Below, piece by piece: positions 58,931-64,000 of a DNA stretch of 64,000 bases (position 1 is its first letter; the number at the start of each line of letters is the position of its first letter). Source of the DNA: Sambucus nigra. Lineage: Eukaryota; Streptophyta; Magnoliopsida; Dipsacales; Adoxaceae. The stretch spans positions 50,354,284 to 50,418,283 of the forward strand of contig OX422213.1 of NCBI GenBank assembly GCA_949130495.1, written 5' to 3'. The position numbers and the translations under genes are program-made. The notes beneath the pieces were generated by a model. It made no database searches and was not told where the DNA came from. It worked only from the letters and a program-made list of their open reading frames with translations.

Positions 58931-60127
58931 TTATTCTTGTTTAGAACAAAACGAAAATGCATGTTGGTGAAACTAGTATTAATTCTAGAATGAATGTATG
59001 ATTAAACATGAAAAGGGATTTGGGAAAATTAAAGTCCACTTTCTCATGCATATAAACTTGTAGTGTTTTGATAATAAATATGTGAACAAGTTTATGGAAC
59101 ATTTTGTGGGTCTAGGTATGAATTAAGACAAATAGAAATGTTTGTCTTCAAAGAATGTCTGAAAACGAGAGTGTAATATGTGAAGGTGTTATTTTATATA
59201 TTCAATTTGTAAGAGTGTCAAGTGTGACAACCGGGTAATAATTTGGTATCAAATAAGTGTTAAATGGCTAAAGGTGTTTTAAATATTAAGTTGAAAACTT
59301 AGTAACCATTTGAGCAATAATACGAAAGTGTCAGTTTTGTAAACAAAGGATAAATTGGTAATTTACTTAAAGGGGAATTTTTTTATGGAAACAAAAATGT
59401 TAAAGGAACATCTTACAATAGTATGGGTAAAGAAAAAACTAAGTCCTAAAGTGTGAATGATTTTCGGGTGCGTGAATATGGGACTTAAAAGAGAAAGAAA
59501 CAATTTTCTAACTATTACACGAAAAATAGATGGTTAAGTCCAGGTTTTGGCTTCAGTCGGGTAAAGGAAAATAAACAGAATAATGTGAACATATATAGAA
59601 CGTTAAACACATTAATAAAGGACTCGGATGAAACCGGGAAACAAGCAAGAAGGTCGAGGAACCCTTGGGTGAAAAGCCCTAAATCATTGGCCAGAGCATA
59701 TAGTACACATAGCCAGTGGTGTGGAGCCCATTAAAATATGTTCTTAATGTGAATGATTTGGAGAAAAAGGATAATGAAATATGGAACATATCAAGTAATG
59801 GGTTGTGTGGTGAAACGTGTGAGTACAACCTAACTTGGAAGAATTAATTAGTGTTCCGGTTATTGATTAAGTGGACTAATGGTGTGCAAAGTGAATAATG
59901 TCCATAAAGTGAATTGAGAATACATAAATGGGTTGGTTGTGTAACAAGGGCAACTCCGATAAAGGCGTGTTTTTTTTTGTTGAACAAAGTGTAGTGGTTT
60001 ATGTAATTTAACCGCGTGAGTTAAATGAAGGAATAAGTGTTAAGCATTAACAAGAAGTTCTTTTATGAGCTTAAGGTGAATTAATCTGAATAAGTAACGT
60101 TTTTGCATAAAACGGTTTCAAGTATTA

Positions 60128-60169
<42 letters not shown>
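60128..60169. repeat. TA/TG microsatellite in the LTR of element D
   Basis: (TA)n passes directly into (TG)n ending at 60169. Confidence 0.95.
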
Positions 60170-60569
60170 TTAATAAAGTTGCATGTATACATAGTTATAA
60201 CATGTTGAGTCTCTTTTTGTCGTTCGTTTATACACTGCTTGTATATTCCCACTAGGCATTGGCTCACACCCTCGCTTTGTCACAACATGTTAGTAGTAGT
60301 TTCGTATTTCGAGAGCGCTGTACAGGTAAGTACCTTATTTATTTCACCTTAGAAGCTCTATTTACTTGGACTTTGGGGTGCTCCCCGTAAGTTCCACACG
60401 TAGTTTATCTTGGAACTGGAATTGCATGCTAAACAAGATAAATGTTAACTAAAATAAAACTGGATTAGTAACATTATATAGGTTGTTCCATTGCACTTCA
60501 CACCTAACGCTAGGTTCCGACTGGGTTAACTCATGGGTAACCCACATATCTGGGTCGGGGCATTACAAA

Positions 60570-60581
60570 TGGTATTAGAGC
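60570..60581 (+). other. Primer binding site of element D (tRNA-Met)
   Basis: TGGTATTAGAGC differs by one base from the plant initiator tRNA-Met site and lies two bases after the LTR end. Confidence 0.85.
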
Positions 60582-63500
60582 TGTAGGTTCAAGGTTCCTT
60601 TCGGGAATGATATGGTGAGGTCAGTAGTGAATCTTTCGACGCAGTGTTGGATTAGGCCAGTCTCGCTAGTTTGGTGACGGTTAGGATTTGTGTCTTCGAC
60701 GGTCAGGTCAAAGAGGTTACCATGATAGGTAAATTAATGCCAAGTGGCATACAATCAAGTAGTTGTTATAAATCACTTACGTGTTTTTGATTCAATGTGT
60801 TAATAATTTATGAGTGTCCACGTAAGCCAATAAGCGATGACACCGTGGTTCGTAGTGTGAGGTGTTTGTATCCCAGCCTTTATAGACGTAGAGTCTTTGG
60901 AGATGTAAGAGAATGAAATATCGCTCGTTGGGAAAGTGACACCAAATTGTGAATAATCAATGATAGAGACTTATAGTTAGAGTGTCATAATTATGTAATG
61001 GGAAATTGTTATTTTAAAATTATATGTTGCCTTGGTGTGACACATATGAGAGGTCAATAGCAATGTGATGATTAGGCAATTTCGATCCTTGGGGTAATAC
61101 CGTGATTGATGGTAAGGTCGATGAGCATATAAATTGATGTAGACCAACGCTAGAGGATAATCGAGTCTTAGTTGATAGAATGCTACCTTGTGGGTGAATA
61201 CCTTAGTGAATTGTTGGTCGGTGAATGTATTTGTAAGTGTTAGCTCCGTGGTGAGGAAGTACTAGGTCCATTCATTGGAGACTTCGGTTAGTGCATTTCA
61301 ATTTGTGTAACTCGACTATAGTGTGGGTTTAGATTATCTTGATGATGGAGGTAACGTAAGAGTAAAGCTAAATAACCGTGGTGAATTAGTATTGAGTAAA
61401 CGAGTTGTGATGTTTTAGGATAGGACATCTTGCGGCGTCATAAGGGTGGGCCTTCTCTTAGGTAGTATTAGACGTCATGTTGTTAACTTATGGTTTGGCG
61501 ATTTCAGTATGGCATTGAGAAATAGGATCCCTTGTGATATTCTTGGGCGTGAGCCTTGGTGTTTATAGGCAATACCCGACGTCTCGTGCCCTTTCAATTT
61601 ATGTAGAGATATATATGTAATTGTGTAACTCGATAATTTAGCATGTAGTATGAGGTGGAATAGTAAGGCTATTCAGTTATAATGATGTGGAACTCATTAA
61701 GGATTAAAAGCTATAGGTTTGTGAAATCGTATTGAAAATTTCCTTGGAAATATATATTAAGGTTCATCTGATAAGATATCAATGTAAGTGATACTCATTC
61801 CCTAGTAATAGTGAACCGAGGTTGTACAGCACATGTCATGGTATGACTCGTGGTTTCTTGTAATAAATATGTAAGTTTAGAAAAATAATTGAGTTGCGAA
61901 ATCAGTGTTGTATTGAAGTTATACGAGTGATGGTAGACCATTAATGATTGTAGTACAGTTAGATCATGTCAACTTGTGACAGTGCCTTAGAGTTAGTGCG
62001 ACGGATTTTGCTTATAATCTTGTGTCACGATGTGACTTTCGAGGATGATTTAGAAAATAGGATGTTCTATGCTAGGTGGTGCACCTAGGGAAATTATAAT
62101 ACAATGATGTCCATTATGGCTTTGGAGATAGCACTAGAGGTAAAAGTGTTAGGCATGTTATAGCACCTACATGTGCTTCCCGTATGTTTAGTAATGATCC
62201 CGTTGAGGGAAATCATTGGGCATGAGTGATGCTTGAAAGTTGAGATACCACTGGAGTAATATGATCTAGGATCATATATGCGGCGCTAGGAGTGGTGGTA
62301 ATGGTTCAAGTTTGAAACTCTATGAGCGTTGTGTTTCACTTTAGGAGAGTAGTCATGGAAACTCGGGCCAGCTATCGCAAGTTAAAATTTTTGGAGGCTT
62401 TGTTGTGTTAGGTCGACAAGTAATGACAGATGTCAAGAGAAGTAACTTGGCCTTAATTTAGGATGGTTAATCTTATCAGTGAGGATAGGTAGTGTTAGTC
62501 CTAAGGAGGGAAGCCTATCATTTTCAGGTTCTCGAAGGAAGTTTGTTCTCACCTTCCACCATTGGCATGAACATATGATTCTTAAGTAGGAATCATCAGG
62601 GTTAGGAGGTCAAGCCAGGATACGTGTCAAGGTTAGAATACTTGACAAGTAATGGTAAGAGTTACATATTTTAGGTATACACCATGGATTTGTGCGTTGT
62701 GTGGTTCAGTTGTTATCAGAATTAGATTGTCTTCTTTTGGCAGGGCAGTCACCAGATTCGTCGCATTTCTTATGTATTATTTGGTCCCGATAATGGGAAT
62801 TAGTTTATCACTTTTGATTCGGGTGAGACACTATGTAAGTTCAGTAGTGATGCGGGTTAGTCCCGTTGTGGCTGATGCGTCATGGTATATGAATGCACTA
62901 TTCTTCAGATGCACCTTTATTATCTGTATGCATGGTCTTGCGTCCTTGCATATAGTGAATATGTTACTTGATTGCAAAGGTTAGTAGGTTAGTTAGTTAG
63001 TAGGCATAACTAGTTACGACGTGGTCGTGTGTCTCGAGGTTGGGACTTAGGGATACTATGAACACTTGATCCTGATATAACATGAGATGGTAGTGTCGTA
63101 CTTGGTTCGGAATTTCGGAAATTTAGGAAATGATCACTTGTATGTTTTCATGTGGCAACACTCAAGATGACCATAGGTCGTCATAGACATCCCGTAGGAG
63201 ACACCGGTCGGATAAAACTATGTGATTAGATGAGTGTCTTAGGATTCATTGATATGTGTAACAAAAGGTGTTGAAACTATATCCGCCTAGGCTAGGCATG
63301 ATCCGAGAATTTTTTTTTTAGGAACATAGGTTGTAAATCCTAACGTAGGAATGACCCATATTAATGAATTCATTGGTGACCTTACGATGTTTGTCAAGTA
63401 TCGACAATCTCAAGGTTTTGTTTAAATAGCTGCGTTAGGCATGCTTGAGAACTAACAAAAGGAAATTGGGGTCCATCATGATTGGATTAACAATGGTGAT

Positions 63501-63621
63501 TGATTGAAGCGAAATCTTTGGGGTTAGACCATAGCGCTGAGAATGCCTAGGGTTGGAAGCTGGCCGTAAGTAAGTGGATTATAAATTGTGATAAAGTTAA
63601 GAATTTTGAGGACAAAATCCC
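60582..63621 (+). other. Interior of element D, no recognisable coding
   Basis: About 3 kb with more even base composition than the surrounding LTRs. I found no gag, protease, RT, RNase H or integrase motif in any frame. The longest ORF (62652-62984, 110 aa, Val/Ile/Arg-rich) matches nothing I know and has no conserved-looking core. The interior may carry packaging or dimerisation signals, as proposed for LARDs. Confidence 0.6.
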
Positions 63622-63636
63622 CTAAGGTGGAAAGTT
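63622..63636 (+). other. Polypurine tract of element D
   Basis: CTAAGGTGGAAAGTT lies directly before TGTAATATCCCACCC. The context (GAGGACAAAATCCCC) is usual for gypsy elements. Confidence 0.7.
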
Positions 63637-64000
63637 TGTAATATCCCACCCGATAATTTGGTCAAACTATATATGGAAAATATATGGTGCGGTATAAATT
63701 AGAGATAAGAAAATTAATTGAATTATGGAGTATATATAAAAGTCTTATAAAAACATATGTTGAAGAAATTAATAAGAAAAAAATATATTGAAAAGAAATT
63801 AATAGCTGAGGGATATTATTGGACTAGGTATCAAGGGAGTTAATAGTTATAGGCAATTCGGGCCAATATGGAAATCGGAGTTGCTGTTGAGCCTATCGTT
63901 AGAACGACCCGGGTCGTCATTCGAATGACCAAGCCTATCATTTGAACGACTGAGCTTGTCGTTTGAACGATCAAAATGAAATATGACGCCATCTTTTGCT
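63637..64000 (+). repeat. 3' LTR of element D (first 364 bp)
   Basis: It starts TGTAATATCCC and follows the 5' LTR closely. Unlike that copy it keeps four TTCGAA-type motifs at exact 21-bp steps (63899, 63920, 63941, 63962). It is cut by the window end. Confidence 0.9.

Larger units (their letters stand above)
57437..60567 (+). repeat. 5' LTR of element D (3.1 kb)
   Basis: It aligns with 63637-64000 from the start (CCCACCCGATAA, ATATATGGAAAATATATGGT, GACGCCATCTTTTGCT) and ends GGGGCATTACA two bases before the primer site. It contains two TTCGAA-type motifs (57702, 57733), GGCTATAAGAGAG near 58036 as a possible promoter, a 67/68-bp tandem array and a TA/TG microsatellite. The 69-aa ORF at 58057 is probably chance. 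Confidence 0.8.
57437..64000 (+). mobile_element. LARD-like gypsy element D, 3' LTR runs off the window
   Basis: The 5' LTR spans 57437-60567 (3131 bp), the primer site is at 60570-60581, an interior of about 3.05 kb shows no recognised coding, a purine tract ends at 63636, and the 3' LTR starts at 63637. Long LTRs around a noncoding interior define large retrotransposon derivatives (LARDs). The end of the interior (GAATTTTGAGGACAAAATCC) resembles the close of gypsy pol frames, so D derives from a gypsy element and depends on another for proteins. The left terminus is eroded (AAAGTAAACCC for TGTAATATCCC). Confidence 0.75.

Noticed and set aside
62652..62984. 110-aa ORF in the interior of element D
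   Set aside because: No recognisable domain, and length is compatible with chance in 3 kb; kept only as a remark under the interior feature.

Overview
The window reads as repetitive heterochromatin from a flowering plant, probably a eudicot. It is AT-rich, and almost all of it can be assigned to plant LTR retrotransposons of both superfamilies, one CACTA DNA transposon and one possible endogenous pararetrovirus scrap. I found no intact host gene, tRNA, rRNA or bacterial-type feature. Almost every coding stretch carries stops and frameshifts, so most entries are pseudogenes inside mobile elements. All family assignments come from reading motifs and repeat geometry by eye; no search was run.

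Layout, left to right. (1) 1-21436 is best read as one Ty3/gypsy element on the + strand (element A: 5' LTR cut by the window edge, primer site, gag, 3' LTR at 20586-21436) filled with later insertions. These are a 2.4-kb solo LTR inside gag (1422-3812), a minus-strand Athila/Tat-type gag-protease element (element B, 4431-16618) that is itself split by a second Tat-type element (9153-13954), and a minus-strand 'putative gypsy type transposon' pseudogene (about 16.6-20.4 kb). (2) 21437-29250 holds a minus-strand LTR fragment, then the 3' part of a copia-type element (F) interrupted by a 2.9-kb solo LTR (23601-26508). (3) 29251-39399 is a minus-strand gypsy-type LTR interrupted by a 7.4-kb CACTA transposon (31518-38886) with a perfect GTT target duplication. 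(4) 39584-46928 is a truncated inverted copy of the 2.9-kb LTR joined to a minus-strand Tat (RIRE2/Retand-like) gag-pol element, which contains a plus-strand virus-like fragment (about 43.6-44.9 kb). (5) 46929-50479 holds a copia 3' UTR with its 3' LTR (E) and a related LTR (B2). (6) 51213-57334 is a complete gag-only SIRE-like copia element (C) with a perfect ATACA duplication, inserted in an older minus-strand plant-transposon ORF. (7) 57437-64000 is a LARD-like gypsy element (D) with 3.1-kb LTRs and a roughly 3-kb interior in which I recognise no coding; its 3' LTR runs off the window.

Functionally the window is a record of nested insertion. The autonomous machinery it once held is decayed: Tat gag-pro-RT-RNase H, and CACTA TNP2-like and Transposase_24-like proteins. 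Several elements are non-autonomous by structure: gag-only C, gag-protease-only B, and D with no recognised ORF. The most unusual signal is an array of TTCGAA-centred palindromes at exactly 21-bp spacing. It lies just upstream of the TATA box in the copia C LTRs and recurs, with the same 21-bp phase, in the LTR of the unrelated gypsy-type element D, inside the body of C, and in looser form in LTRs E and B2.
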